From contig NZ_JAHKKS010000002.1 in NCBI RefSeq assembly GCF_019737615.1, positions 372,001-436,000 of the forward strand: a DNA stretch of 64,000 nucleotides, given 5' to 3'. The first letter of the stretch is position 1, and each line of letters begins with the position of its first letter. The notes under the pieces are model-generated. The model was given only the letters and a program-made list of their open reading frames with translations. It ran no database searches and was not told where the DNA came from. The position numbers were made by a program, and so were the translations under genes. This document shows, piece by piece, positions 1-9,656 of this stretch. Source of the DNA: Sphingobium xanthum (GTDB lineage Bacteria; Pseudomonadota; Alphaproteobacteria; Sphingomonadales; Sphingomonadaceae).

Positions 1-619
1 CCCAGCGCGACAGGCCATAAGGCAGCAGGCGGAAAAAGCCCCCGCCCCCGGCCGGCAGCACGCGCGAGCCGAGCCGCGCGGTCGTCACCGGCAATTCGAC
101 GAGATCGCTGCCCGCGACGGGCAAGAAGGAAAAGCGTGGCGCCTGCGGCCAGCCATAATGATCATGCACGATCGGCGCGACACTGCTCGAATAGGTATAG
201 CCCGCCTCGGCGAGGACCGGATGGGCCCAGGGAGTGCGCTGATCGATCGAAAAGCTCGGCGCGCGATAGCCGGTGACCTTCACGCCGCCCGCCTGCTCCA
301 GCAGGTCGCGGGCTTTCGCGAGATCGGCGCGGAATTCGTCCGCATCCATGAGGAACACGCGCTTGTGATCATAGCCATGACTGGCGAGTTCGTGCCCGGA
401 CTCGACGATCCGGCAGATCAGCGCCGGATGGCGCTCGGCGACCCAGCCCAAGGTGAAGAACGTGCCGACCACGCCCGCCTGCGCGAACATATCCAGCACG
501 GCTTGCGTGTTGCGCTCGACCCGGCTCTCGCAACCGTCCCAGGCGGCACGATCGATGACGCGCTCGAACGCGCCAACCTGAAACCAATCCTCAATGTCAA
601 CAGACAAGCCATTGAGCAC
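1..619 (-). CDS. XrtA-associated polysaccharide deacetylase (partial, cut by left edge)
   Basis: This is a NodB-type polysaccharide deacetylase of the kind found in XrtA (exosortase A) exopolysaccharide loci. It would remove N-acetyl groups from the nascent polysaccharide. The first 206 codons are visible and the 3' end lies outside the window. Reading starts at a GTG (619) because an in-frame TGA lies two codons upstream and no ATG is available. Catalytic motif 1 is visible as SVDIEDW (Asp8), the metal-binding pair as SHGYDH (His81, His85), and motif 3 as YRAPSF. It is the most downstream visible gene of the minus-strand locus, 37 bases after the ATPase gene. The family is known from these loci; membership is inferred from motifs and context. 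Confidence 0.9.
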   Translation of the reverse strand, partial: MLNGLSVDIEDWFQVGAFERVIDRAAWDGCESRVERNTQAVLDMFAQAGVVGTFFTLGWVAERHPALICRIVESGHELASHGYDHKRVFLMDADEFRADLAKARDLLEQAGGVKVTGYRAPSFSIDQRTPWAHPVLAEAGYTYSSSVAPIVHDHYGWPQAPRFSFLPVAGSDLVELPVTTARLGSRVLPAGGGGFFRLLPYGLSRW

Positions 620-656
620 AGGTCATTCCCTCGATTCGAGTACGCGCGGCGCGCTC

Positions 657-1799
657 TCAGGCCACGCGACTAGCAAAAGGGCCGTTGCGCGAATCGCGCT
701 CTACCCATTCGATCAGTTTTGAAAGAATACGCCGAAGCACTTCGTCCTGCTCGTCCAGACGCTGCTCGGCCTTGGCGAGGCGGGCTTCGAGTTCGGCAAC
801 ATGGCCTGCTGCGGCGCCGATAGGACGATCATCCTGCTCGTCTCCATCGCGCGTCGCGGCGGCGTTGAGCGCCTCCACCTCGGCCTGCAGGGCGCGGAGA
901 CGATCGACATCGGCCCGGTCGGTCCGGCTGTCGCTCCCGGCGCGGGCTTCCGGCGCTTCCGGCTCGTTCTCGATCTCGGGATTGGCGAAGTCACCGCCGA
1001 GATCGGCCACGACCGCCTCGGCCACGCGCTCGTCGATGATGTCGAGCTGGTCGATGGCGCCAAGCAGCAGCACGCGGCTCACCAGCGCATTGAGGCGACG
1101 CGGCACGCACCCGCTCGCCTGGGCCAGCAGCGCATAAGCGCCGGGCGTGAAGCGCGGATTGCCCGCCCAGCCGACGACGCGGAGACGATGCTCGATATAA
1201 GGCCCGACTTCTTCGGGCTGCATCGGCGAAAGGTGATGCGTCGCGATGATACGCTGGCGCAGTTGCTCCAGCACCTGACCGCCCGAAATGCGATCGCGGA
1301 ACTCGGGCTGACCGAGCAGGAAGATCTGCAGCAGCGACTGGCCGCCAAGCTGGAAATTCGAGAGCATGCGCAGCTCTTCGAGCGCGGTCGCGCCGAGATT
1401 TTGTGCCTCATCGACGATCAGCAGCGTACGGCGGCCGGCGCGGGCCTGATGATGCAGGAACGCCTCGACCCGGCTCAGCACATGCGCCTTCTCGACATTG
1501 TCGGTCGCGATGCCGAAGGCCTGCGCGGTCAGGCGGAGCATGTCGTCGCCCTCGACCTGCGTCGAGACGACCTTGACCGCCGTCAGGCGCTGCGGATCGA
1601 TCGTCGCCATGAGATGGCCGACGAGCGTGGTCTTGCCTGCGCCGACATCGCCGGTGATGACGATGAAGCCCTCGCCCTGCGCCAGGCCGTAGCCCAGATA
1701 GGACATGGCCTTGCGGTGCGTCGCGCTCTCGAAATAGAATTGCGGATCAGGCGTGAGCTGGAACGGCCGACCGGTAAACCGATAATATTTGTCGTACAT
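657..1799 (-). CDS. XrtA/PEP-CTERM system-associated AAA ATPase
   Basis: A 380-residue ATPase of the ExeA/GspA-like type that accompanies XrtA exopolysaccharide loci, probably a cytoplasmic motor or regulator of export or assembly. The start at MYDKYYRFTG (ATG 1799) matches the conserved N-terminus of this family; a longer open frame upstream overlaps the neighbouring gene and has unsuitable composition. The Walker A motif GDVGAGKTT lies near residues 50-58 and Walker B LLIVDEAQ near 126-133. The C-terminal 80 residues are acidic and then heptad-like (ELEARLAKAEQRL), suggesting a coiled coil. It lies 22 bases downstream of the outer-membrane gene, consistent with one operon. Confidence 0.9.
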   Translation of the reverse strand: MYDKYYRFTGRPFQLTPDPQFYFESATHRKAMSYLGYGLAQGEGFIVITGDVGAGKTTLVGHLMATIDPQRLTAVKVVSTQVEGDDMLRLTAQAFGIATDNVEKAHVLSRVEAFLHHQARAGRRTLLIVDEAQNLGATALEELRMLSNFQLGGQSLLQIFLLGQPEFRDRISGGQVLEQLRQRIIATHHLSPMQPEEVGPYIEHRLRVVGWAGNPRFTPGAYALLAQASGCVPRRLNALVSRVLLLGAIDQLDIIDERVAEAVVADLGGDFANPEIENEPEAPEARAGSDSRTDRADVDRLRALQAEVEALNAAATRDGDEQDDRPIGAAAGHVAELEARLAKAEQRLDEQDEVLRRILSKLIEWVERDSRNGPFASRVA

Positions 1800-1821
1800 G
1801 TTCGTTGCGTCTCCGGGTCGG

Positions 1822-3546
1822 TCAGAACTGATAGCGTAGCCCGAGCTGGGCAAGCAGAGAAATGAAGGCTTCCTGGCCCTTGCGATCGATCGAGTCGACG
1901 CCGATGGCGGCAGAAGCCTGCAGCCGCCGCCAGATCGTCCGGCGATAGCTCGCATTGGCGCCCATATTGGTCACGTCCCCGACTCCGCTGATCCCCGAGT
2001 CAAAGTAATTGAAGTATGTCTGCGCGTCGAACGCAGAAACGGCATCGATCGCGCGCTGGACGCCGAACGAGACGAAATAGTTCTGATCGACGAGACCATT
2101 GGCTCCGGCCAGCACAGACTGGCTGTCGGCAATGAACTTGCGGCGAACATAGCCGGCCGCCAATGTCATGCCCCACGGATCACCCTGACGCGCAATCTGC
2201 GCGACTATGCCGCGATTGCGGTAATTGGCGGTCGCGATGCCGGTGAGCGTGTCGTTGAAGCAGGCGCCGCCCGACTGGCCGTTGTTGAAGGCGCAGCCGC
2301 CGATATCGCCCGAGAAGGGATTGCGCATGACGCTGAAGTCGGGACCGAGATTGGCGAGGCTGCCGTTGAGGGCGCGGCCGAAGCTGTCGATGCTGTCGAA
2401 CAAAGCGACGCTGACCGACGTGCGGCGGCTCGCGGCCCAGCTGAGGCTACCGGTATAGGTCATCGATCCGTAGCGATGGCCGACGCGCGCTTCCGCCTGA
2501 AGGCGCGGGCTCGGGCGCCACATGACGCCGGCATCCCAGATGAGACCGTCATCGTCATAGGAGAGGCGACGCGGCGAATTGGCATCGGTGACGAACCGGC
2601 CCGAGCTGTCGCGCACCGGCACGCCATTGGCGTCGCGCAGCGCATCCTTGTTGCTGATCTCTATATCCTCGTAGCCGACGCCGCCGACCAGGGCGACCGT
2701 CGGGCCGACCGGGAAGGTGACGTCGGCACGGGCGAATTTCTGCTCGTAGCGCTGATCGAGCTGTGAGGCACTCTCGCGAACATAGCCGACGCCGACGGAC
2801 CAGCCGAACGGCAGCGTACCGGGCTGCATGCCGACCGAGGCGCTCGCATTGTGCAGCCAGCTTTCCTCGAACGTGCCGGTGCCTGGCAAGCCGAGCGCGA
2901 CAGCGGCACCGTTCCCCTGATCGACGCGGTTGTAGCCGAGGCGATAGGCGCCGGTGACCGTGAGGTCGCCAATCGGTGCCACGAAATTGGGGCCGATATA
3001 GGCCGAATAGACCTTGTCCGTGCTGCTCGCGCCGGCAAGCGCATTGGTGGCGCCCTTGAAATCCGAGCGGACGCGCGTGGCGAGCGCGCCGGCTTCCAGG
3101 CTCAGAACGTTGCGCACGACCTCGAACCGTCCGTTGACGATGCCGCTGAGGATGTCCTGATCGGTCGCATTGCTGTCCCAGCCGAACTGGTGCGCATAGC
3201 GCACGTCGGCGCCGATCGCGACGCTCTGGGTCTGGATGGAGCCGCTGACACCGACCGCGACGGTCGTATAGGTCAGCATATCGCCATTGCCGCCCTTCAA
3301 ATCCCAGATCGCTGTCTGATCGACTTCGAGATAGGGCGAGATGTCGCTGACGCGCGCGCGCGGGGCAACACGGCGGCCCGAGCTGCGGCCACCCTCTTCA
3401 TCTCCGCTGCCGGCCTGCGGCGCGCGCGCGCTGCCGCTGGTCACGCCGGAATCGCCGAGCAGCCCGCCGCTCTGGGCATGCAGCGGCATGGCACCGGCGA
3501 GGATCGCCAGCATGCTGGCCCTTTTCAGGGAGACGAAACGCATCAT
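1822..3546 (-). CDS. XrtA/PEP-CTERM-associated outer-membrane beta-barrel protein (TIGR03016-like)
   Basis: A 574-residue predicted outer-membrane protein. The N-terminus is a signal peptide ending near PLHAQ. The rest is rich in alternating hydrophobic, Gly and aromatic strands and ends with RYQF, a terminal Phe typical of Bam-inserted barrels. Position and length match the outer-membrane protein always seen between the tyrosine kinase and the ATPase in XrtA loci. Its specific role (secretion pore or anchoring) is not known. The start ATG overlaps the kinase stop codon (ATGATG over TGA, 3541-3546), so translation is probably coupled. The second ATG at 3543 is equally possible. Confidence 0.82.
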   Translation of the reverse strand: MMRFVSLKRASMLAILAGAMPLHAQSGGLLGDSGVTSGSARAPQAGSGDEEGGRSSGRRVAPRARVSDISPYLEVDQTAIWDLKGGNGDMLTYTTVAVGVSGSIQTQSVAIGADVRYAHQFGWDSNATDQDILSGIVNGRFEVVRNVLSLEAGALATRVRSDFKGATNALAGASSTDKVYSAYIGPNFVAPIGDLTVTGAYRLGYNRVDQGNGAAVALGLPGTGTFEESWLHNASASVGMQPGTLPFGWSVGVGYVRESASQLDQRYEQKFARADVTFPVGPTVALVGGVGYEDIEISNKDALRDANGVPVRDSSGRFVTDANSPRRLSYDDDGLIWDAGVMWRPSPRLQAEARVGHRYGSMTYTGSLSWAASRRTSVSVALFDSIDSFGRALNGSLANLGPDFSVMRNPFSGDIGGCAFNNGQSGGACFNDTLTGIATANYRNRGIVAQIARQGDPWGMTLAAGYVRRKFIADSQSVLAGANGLVDQNYFVSFGVQRAIDAVSAFDAQTYFNYFDSGISGVGDVTNMGANASYRRTIWRRLQASAAIGVDSIDRKGQEAFISLLAQLGLRYQF

Positions 3547-4517
3547 TGCGCAGTCTTTCCGTAATAGCTGCCGAACTGGCGGCCGCTCGACGAGAATTTG
3601 ACGCCGTTGAGCAGCAAGCGGATGATCGGACAGGCGCTGATGAGGTTCACCGCGTCGCGCAGCGCAGCCTCGGTCGTCTTGTCCGCGCGCACGACCAGAA
3701 CCGTCTGACCGACATGGCGCGCCAGTTCCGACGCGGGCGACGCGGCAAGCGCCGGCGGAGAATCGAAGATCACGATGCGGCGCTCATTGCCGGCGACCAG
3801 CCGGTCCATCACTTGCCGCGTGCGCTCGGACGCGACGAACTCGGTGTCGTTGCGCACATGGCGGCCGGCGGGCAGCACGCTGAGCGACGGAATATCGGTC
3901 TGGAGGACAGCCTGCTCGATCGGCACCTGCGCATCGACCAGCGCGTCCATGAAGCCCGTGCCCTCGGGCAGGCCAAGCCGCTCGCAGATACCGGGCTTGC
4001 CGAAATCGGCATCGACCAGCAGCACGTCCATGTCCTGCTCGGCGGCAAGCGACATGGCGAGATTGATCGCGCACCAAGTCTTGCCCTCGCCCGGATGGGC
4101 GGAGTTCACCAGCACGAAATTGCCACGATCGCGTGGATGGCCCTGCTCGTCGAACGCCGCTGACAGGACGCGCCGCTTGACGATGCGGAACTCCTCGCCC
4201 GTGCCGGTCACGTCGCCGTCGGGCGAAATGAGGCCGAGCGAGGCGAGCTTTTCACGATCGATCGCGTGACGCATGCCGGACCAGCTCGAGAGCTGCGGAA
4301 CATAGGCCGTTGGCGGTGGCGGAGGCGCGACCGGTTCCGGATCGGCAAAGATCGGCGGCAGCAGCGACGCGGTGTCGGGTGCCGGCGCAAACGTGCTCGG
4401 CATGGGCTCGACGAGCGGCCGCTGCCCCTCTCCCCGCATCGCCGCGGAGAGATCATAATGTTCGGCGGCGCGCTCGATGAGCGAGCGGACATCCTTCTTG
4501 GCAGACTGGCCAGACAT
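3543..4517 (-). CDS. XrtA-associated tyrosine autokinase (CpsD/CapB-like)
   Basis: A 324-residue cytoplasmic BY-kinase paired with the upstream chain-length protein to control exopolysaccharide polymerisation. It starts at MSGQSAKKD (ATG 4517); a longer open frame runs into the neighbouring gene. Residues 35-75 are a Pro-rich linker. The P-loop AHPGEGKTW is at 141-149, Walker A' LLVDADF near 166-172, and Walker B IVIFDSPP near 248-255. The tyrosine-rich tail normally used for autophosphorylation is reduced to a Tyr-Tyr pair (318-319) followed by five residues. There are 17 bases between the chain-length gene stop and this start. Confidence 0.9.
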   Translation of the reverse strand: MSGQSAKKDVRSLIERAAEHYDLSAAMRGEGQRPLVEPMPSTFAPAPDTASLLPPIFADPEPVAPPPPPTAYVPQLSSWSGMRHAIDREKLASLGLISPDGDVTGTGEEFRIVKRRVLSAAFDEQGHPRDRGNFVLVNSAHPGEGKTWCAINLAMSLAAEQDMDVLLVDADFGKPGICERLGLPEGTGFMDALVDAQVPIEQAVLQTDIPSLSVLPAGRHVRNDTEFVASERTRQVMDRLVAGNERRIVIFDSPPALAASPASELARHVGQTVLVVRADKTTEAALRDAVNLISACPIIRLLLNGVKFSSSGRQFGSYYGKTAQ

Positions 4518-4534
4518 CTTCTTTTCGTCCCCGC

Positions 4535-6037
4535 TCACGCGCTCATACCGCGCTGGATGAACTCGACGGCGAGCAGCACGAAGCAAAGCCCGCCAAGACC
4601 GCTGCAGGCCGCGTAGAACCAGCGGGCCTGCCGCTTGTTCTGCTCCGCGCGCAGCGGCGTCTCGACATCGGAAATGCCGCCGATCACCGGCATGCCGGTT
4701 GCCTTTTCAAGACGACCGATCGTCGGATAGGTCGTACGCACCTGGCTGAGGCCGAAGGCGGCGCCAATGCCCGCGCCAATGCCCGCGATCAGCACGCCGA
4801 ACAGCAGCAGCGGCCGGTTCGGCGAGGCCGGAATGGACGAGGCCGACGGCGGATCGATCACGCGAAACTTGAGCGAACCGCCCTCGCTCTGCACGTCGCC
4901 GCGCAAGCGCACATTCTCGCGATCGCCCAGCAGCTTGTCATACTGTGCCTTGATCGCGTCATATTCGCGATTGAGCTTGTCCTGCTCGGCGGCAAGACCG
5001 GGCTCCTGGATCTGGCGCTCGACCATATTGTTGAGATCGCCCTGGATCTGCGCCTTGCGGCCCTGCAGCGCCGAAACGGTCGCCGAGCGCTCGGCCTGCA
5101 TCGACTTGAGCGACAGATAAGCCGGATTGGGTGTGCGCGTACCGCCGCCACCGACACGCCGCAGCATGTCGATCTGGCGCCGTAGCGCGATCACGTCCGG
5201 ATGACTGTCGGTCCAGCCCTGCGCACGGGCAGCGGCCAGCTGACCTTCCGCCTGGGCAAGCGCCGAGGGGCCGCCGCCGGGGCCGACACCGGCAATCTCG
5301 GCGGGCGTGCCGGCGAGCTGGCCGTTGATACCCGCCAGCGCACTCTGCGCGGAGATAAGCTGGGAATCGACCTGGGAGATTTCGGAGCGCATTGCGTCCA
5401 TGCGAGCACCGATCGAGCCGCCGCCGGGAATGGAACCGAGATGCTTCCGCTCGAAATCGACGCGGCGCTGCTCGGCCGCCTGCAACTCCTTGCCGCGCGC
5501 GTCGATCTGCTGGTCGAGGAACTTGAGCGACTGGCCCGTCGATGCGATGCCGCCGGCAACGCTGGTTTCCTGGAAGGCCTGGATCAGGCCGCCAGCGATC
5601 TGCGCCGCGAGCCTGGCATTTTCCTGGCCAGACAGAGCCTTGTTGGACGACTTTGCCGTGATTTCGAAGAGGCTATCCTGCTGCGAGACGACCGTGACGT
5701 TCTGCCGCAGCATGCCGACTTTCATGCCAATGTCGCGATCGGACTGCACGCCCGCGCCCAGATCGGTATTGCGCACGACACGCTCCAGCACTTCCGCGCT
5801 GGTCATCGTCTGACGGACCTGATCGAGCGCTTTCTGCTGATCGAGCGGGGTCTGATCGCTCGGCAGCACGGAATCGAGCTGCACGAACACGCGAGCGCGC
5901 GACTGATAGACATTCGGCACGAGCGCGATCGCCAGCCAGCCGAGCAGGCACACGCCCCAGGCGACGCCAAGCGCCACCCAGCGCCGCTGCCAGACGCCAT
6001 GCAGGATGATCTGAACTTCTTCGTAGATGTTATTCAT
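4535..6037 (-). CDS. XrtA-system polysaccharide chain-length determinant (Wzz/GNVR family)
   Basis: A 500-residue inner-membrane polysaccharide co-polymerase. The N-terminal transmembrane segment lies around residues 18-40. A long periplasmic region with heptad-like coiled-coil stretches follows, and a Pro-rich SIPASPNRP motif precedes the C-terminal membrane helices (about 408-430 and 472-494). This layout matches the Wzz family. In such loci it sets polymer length together with the separate tyrosine kinase, which is encoded immediately downstream. The gene follows the export lipoprotein by 33 bases. Confidence 0.9.
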   Translation of the reverse strand: MNNIYEEVQIILHGVWQRRWVALGVAWGVCLLGWLAIALVPNVYQSRARVFVQLDSVLPSDQTPLDQQKALDQVRQTMTSAEVLERVVRNTDLGAGVQSDRDIGMKVGMLRQNVTVVSQQDSLFEITAKSSNKALSGQENARLAAQIAGGLIQAFQETSVAGGIASTGQSLKFLDQQIDARGKELQAAEQRRVDFERKHLGSIPGGGSIGARMDAMRSEISQVDSQLISAQSALAGINGQLAGTPAEIAGVGPGGGPSALAQAEGQLAAARAQGWTDSHPDVIALRRQIDMLRRVGGGGTRTPNPAYLSLKSMQAERSATVSALQGRKAQIQGDLNNMVERQIQEPGLAAEQDKLNREYDAIKAQYDKLLGDRENVRLRGDVQSEGGSLKFRVIDPPSASSIPASPNRPLLLFGVLIAGIGAGIGAAFGLSQVRTTYPTIGRLEKATGMPVIGGISDVETPLRAEQNKRQARWFYAACSGLGGLCFVLLAVEFIQRGMSA

Positions 6038-6070
6038 GCCGGTCTATTGCCCCACGCCTTCGCCGTGCCG

Positions 6071-6724
6071 TTAGAACATGCTCTCGGGGATGATGATGAC
6101 ATCACCCGGCGCGAGGCGGACGTTCGCGGCGGAATCGCCGCGCTTGAGCAGGTCGCCGATGCGGACCTTGAATTCCTTCTGCGTGCCGGTGGCGCGATCA
6201 TAGCGCACGAGCCGCGCGCGATTGCCCGCCGCATATTCGGAGAGGCCGCCGACCGCGATCATCGCGTCGAGCAGCGTCATGTTCGCGCGATACGGCAGCG
6301 ATGCGGGCTTTTCCGTCGCGCCGACGATGCGGATCTGCTGCGAATAGGTGCCCGAGAAATTGTTGACGATCACCGAGACGAGCGGGCTCTCGATATATTG
6401 CGAGAGCTGGAGCTTGATGTCGTCGGCGAGCATGGCCGGGGTCTTGCCGACCGCCGGCATGTCCGTGATCAGCGGCGTCGTGATGCGGCCGTCGGGGCGA
6501 ACCTGCACCTTGGCGCCCAGCTCGGGATTGCGCCACACAAAGATGGTGAGTTCGTCGAGCGGGCCGATGACATATTCCTCGCCCGGGCCTTCGCTGTTCG
6601 AGACGAACGCGGCCGGCGGCAGCTCGGTGGCCGTCCCGGTCGTGCCCGTCGAGCAGCCGGAAAGGACCGTGGACGCGGTCAGAACCGCAAGCGAAAATGC
6701 CGTGATAGTCCGCCTGGAACGCAT
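6071..6724 (-). CDS. Polysaccharide export outer-membrane lipoprotein (Wza/BexD-like, XrtA type)
   Basis: A 217-residue export lipoprotein. The start is set at ATG 6724 because an AAGG Shine-Dalgarno element sits eight bases upstream; the GTG three codons earlier would have no room for one. The signal sequence ends in a lipobox LSGC (Cys24). The body carries the polysaccharide export domain (EYVIGPLDELTIFVWRNPEL) followed by an SLBB-like segment (RIVGATEKPASLPY). In the Wza mechanism it forms the outer-membrane exit for the polymer. It is the first gene of the tightly packed core operon running to the left edge, with a 152-base gap separating it from the decarboxylase gene. Confidence 0.9.
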   Translation of the reverse strand: MRSRRTITAFSLAVLTASTVLSGCSTGTTGTATELPPAAFVSNSEGPGEEYVIGPLDELTIFVWRNPELGAKVQVRPDGRITTPLITDMPAVGKTPAMLADDIKLQLSQYIESPLVSVIVNNFSGTYSQQIRIVGATEKPASLPYRANMTLLDAMIAVGGLSEYAAGNRARLVRYDRATGTQKEFKVRIGDLLKRGDSAANVRLAPGDVIIIPESMF

Positions 6725-6876
6725 GTGATCCACCTTCTCTTCCGCGCGGAACCGGGGGGAAGAAGCGCGTGGCGTGCGCCGTCAGACCCGGTCCAGCAGT
6801 GCCTGGCTATGGCGGAAAAGGGTGAACATAGCGTTAGGAAAACCCCGAATTTACGACTGTTTTCCTTCGCGGACGA

Positions 6877-8127
6877 TCAGTCTTCTCCCACCAGAATCTC
6901 GATCGCGGGCACATGGCCCAGAAACGATGCCGGGCTGGCGCTGGCGCCATAGGCCCCGGCCATGAAGACGGCGACAAGGTCGCCCACCTCCGCCGGCGGC
7001 AGCGCCACGGCGTCGCCCAGTCTGTCGAGCGGCGTGCAGAGGCACCCCACGACCGTCACCGGCTCGTCCGCGGGCAGCGCGCCGAACCGATTGGCCAGCG
7101 CCAGCGGATAGTTCCGCCGCACGACCGTCCCGAAATTCCCACTCGCGGCCAGCTGGTGATGCAGGCCACCATCGACCACGGCGAACCGCTCGCCCTGGCT
7201 CGACTTCACATCGACGATACGTGTCAGATAAACACCTGATTCGGCAACGAGATAGCGCCCGAGTTCAAGCGCGAAGTGGCTCTCCTTAAGGATGTCGGCC
7301 CGCTGCGCGAGCGTCTCGCCCAGTGCGGTGCCAATAGCGGTAATGTCGAGCGGCACATCGCCGGGAAAATAGGGCACGCCGAAGCCGCCACCCAGATTGA
7401 CCAGAGGGGGTGCAGAACCGACTTCGTCCGAAAGGCGCGCGGCCAGCGCGACTGTTGCTGCCTGTGCCGCCATGATCGCTTCGGGGTCCAGCGCCTGCGA
7501 GCCGGCGAAGATGTGCCATCCGCGCCATTCCGCGCCTCCCCCTATCACGCGCCTGGCCAGTTCCCCCGCCCGATCCGCATCGATGCCGAAGGGCTTGGCG
7601 CCGCCGCCCATGCGCATGCCCGATCCCTTGAGCTCAAAGTCCGGATTGACCCGCACGGCAAGGCGCGGCCGGATGCCCTTGCGATCGGCGAGCGCAAGCA
7701 CCCGCGAGGCCTCACCCTCGGACTCCAGATTGAGCGTGATGCCGGCATGCAGCGCCGCTTCCAGCTCGCGGTCCGTCTTGCCCGGCCCGGCGAAGCTCAC
7801 CCGATCGCCGCCCATGCCGGCTTCCATCGCCAGCGCCAGTTCGCCGGATGAAGCAATGTCGAAGCCATCGACCAGCGTCGCCATCAGGTCCAGCAAGTGC
7901 GGGAAGGGATTGGCCTTCACCGCATAGTGCAGGCCGAGGTCCGCCGGCATGGCCGCCCGCAGCGCCGCGATCCGGTTCCGGATCATCGTCGCATCATAGA
8001 CGAACAGCGGCGTCTCCCCGGCCTCATCGGCCAGCGCCGCAGCGCCCCGCCCGCCGATCAGCAGCATGCCGGCCTCGCTCTCGAAGCCAGCCGGGATCGG
8101 CCCCATGGGCTTGATCTTCTGGCTCAT
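6877..8127 (-). CDS. PLP-dependent decarboxylase, exosortase A system-associated
   Basis: A 416-residue fold-type III decarboxylase of the ornithine/diaminopimelate class. The PLP lysine is Lys71 in HYAVKANPF. The glycine-rich phosphate-binding segment LVNLGGGFG and a late catalytic-type cysteine in VVGCLCTP are visible. XrtA loci carry a special subfamily of this enzyme together with the acyl-CoA ligase and acyl carrier protein encoded nearby. Together they are thought to make or attach a small acyl or amine modification, but the substrate is unknown. The start overlaps the ligase stop by four bases (ATGA at 8124-8127), indicating translational coupling. Confidence 0.88.
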   Translation of the reverse strand: MSQKIKPMGPIPAGFESEAGMLLIGGRGAAALADEAGETPLFVYDATMIRNRIAALRAAMPADLGLHYAVKANPFPHLLDLMATLVDGFDIASSGELALAMEAGMGGDRVSFAGPGKTDRELEAALHAGITLNLESEGEASRVLALADRKGIRPRLAVRVNPDFELKGSGMRMGGGAKPFGIDADRAGELARRVIGGGAEWRGWHIFAGSQALDPEAIMAAQAATVALAARLSDEVGSAPPLVNLGGGFGVPYFPGDVPLDITAIGTALGETLAQRADILKESHFALELGRYLVAESGVYLTRIVDVKSSQGERFAVVDGGLHHQLAASGNFGTVVRRNYPLALANRFGALPADEPVTVVGCLCTPLDRLGDAVALPPAEVGDLVAVFMAGAYGASASPASFLGHVPAIEILVGED

Positions 8128-9656
8128 GCCGCCCCTTCCAGCGCCATGGCGGCGAGCGCCACGCGGTCGATCTTGCCATTGGCGTTGCGCGGCAATTGCT
8201 CGAGCAGCCTGATCTCGGAGGGCTGCATGAAATTGGGCAGATCGTGGCGGAGCGCCGCCCGCAGCCGGTCTGGCACCGCATCACGGTCGGTCTCGCAGAG
8301 CGCCGCATCGGCGCGGATATAGAGTACGATCGCCTGCCCCAGTTTCTCGTCCGGGCGCCCAAGCGCGCTGGCTTCCGCCACGCCCGCAACGGCCAGTGCC
8401 GCTTCCTCGATCTCGCTCGGACTGATCCGGTTGCCAGCGCTCTTGATCATCGCATCGTCCCGGCCGACGAAGCGCAACAGTCCGTCCGCATCGCGCACGG
8501 CCGTGTCGCCGGACCAGACGGCAATCCCGCCGTAAGTGGATGCTGCCGGCGCCGGACGGAAACGCTGCGCCGTCCGCTCGGCATCGCGCCAATAGCCCTG
8601 TGCGACGAGCGGGCCGCAATGTACCAGCTCGCCCGGCTCGCCATCCGCCGTGAGCGATCCGTCCGGCCGCACGATCACGATCTCGGCATCCGGGATGGCC
8701 CGCCCGATGCTGTCCGGATGATCCGCCAGCATGTCCGGCGGGAGCCAGGTCGACCGGAACGCCTCGGTAAGACCATACATGGCGACGATATCGACCCCGG
8801 GGAGCGCCGTGCGCAGCTTCGCGATGAGTGGCCGGGTCAGCGCGCCGCCGCTGTTGGTGATCCGCCGCAGCGATGCTATCGCCTCGTCCGGCCAGGCTTG
8901 GTCGACCAGATGCACCCAGAGCGGCGGCACACCGGCAAGCGTCGTCGCGCCGAACGTCGCCGCCGCCTTGGCCACGTCCCGCGCCAGCAGATAGTCCAGC
9001 GGAATCACGCAGCCCCCGGCCCACCAGGTCGAGAAAAGCTGGTTCTGGCCATAATCGAAGCTGAGCGGCAGCACCGCCAGCGTCCGGTCATCCGCCGCGA
9101 GGCCGAGATAGGAGGCCACCGACCGCGCGCCGATCATCAGATTGGCGTGGCTCAGCATCACGCCCTTGGGCCGACCGGTCGAGCCGGAGGTATAGAGGAT
9201 CTCCACCAGCGCCTCGGGATCGGCCGCGCTCGGTGGCAGGCCGGGACGCGCCGTGTCCGCCATCACCGCCTCAACCTGGCTGTCCTCGATCAGTCTCGTG
9301 CTATCCGGCACATCGCCGCTTTCCAGCGTTTCCAACCGAGCGGGCACCGATATAAGCATCGCGGCGGCGCTATCCGCGAGAATATGCGCGACCTGCGCGC
9401 GCTTCAGCAATGGATTGATCGGCACATAGACATGGCCGGCGCGCGCGACAGCGAGCGGCAGGATCACCGCTACCGGCCCCTTGGGTAGCCAGGCCGCGAT
9501 GCGACTGCCCGGCGCGACGCCCTGCCCCGCCAGCCAGCGCGCCAGCCGGCCGGTTATCGCTTCCAGAGCAGCATAGTCGATCGTGCCGAATTTCCCGGCG
9601 ATCGCAGCAGCTTGCGGGTCGCCTCGCAGGGGCAGATGGTCGAGCGGCGGGATCAT
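8124..9656 (-). CDS. Acyl-CoA ligase (AMP-forming), exosortase A system-associated
   Basis: A 510-residue member of the ANL adenylating superfamily. The AMP-binding P-loop YTSGSTGRPKG is at residues 155-165. A YGLTE motif follows around the middle, and the C-terminal catalytic lysine lies in NANGKIDR. The start is ATG 9656 (MIPPLDHLPL); the longer open frame upstream crosses the divergent promoter region. It probably activates a carboxylic acid for transfer to the acyl carrier protein encoded across the divergent junction. It is coupled by overlap to the decarboxylase. Confidence 0.88.
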   Translation of the reverse strand: MIPPLDHLPLRGDPQAAAIAGKFGTIDYAALEAITGRLARWLAGQGVAPGSRIAAWLPKGPVAVILPLAVARAGHVYVPINPLLKRAQVAHILADSAAAMLISVPARLETLESGDVPDSTRLIEDSQVEAVMADTARPGLPPSAADPEALVEILYTSGSTGRPKGVMLSHANLMIGARSVASYLGLAADDRTLAVLPLSFDYGQNQLFSTWWAGGCVIPLDYLLARDVAKAAATFGATTLAGVPPLWVHLVDQAWPDEAIASLRRITNSGGALTRPLIAKLRTALPGVDIVAMYGLTEAFRSTWLPPDMLADHPDSIGRAIPDAEIVIVRPDGSLTADGEPGELVHCGPLVAQGYWRDAERTAQRFRPAPAASTYGGIAVWSGDTAVRDADGLLRFVGRDDAMIKSAGNRISPSEIEEAALAVAGVAEASALGRPDEKLGQAIVLYIRADAALCETDRDAVPDRLRAALRHDLPNFMQPSEIRLLEQLPRNANGKIDRVALAAMALEGAA

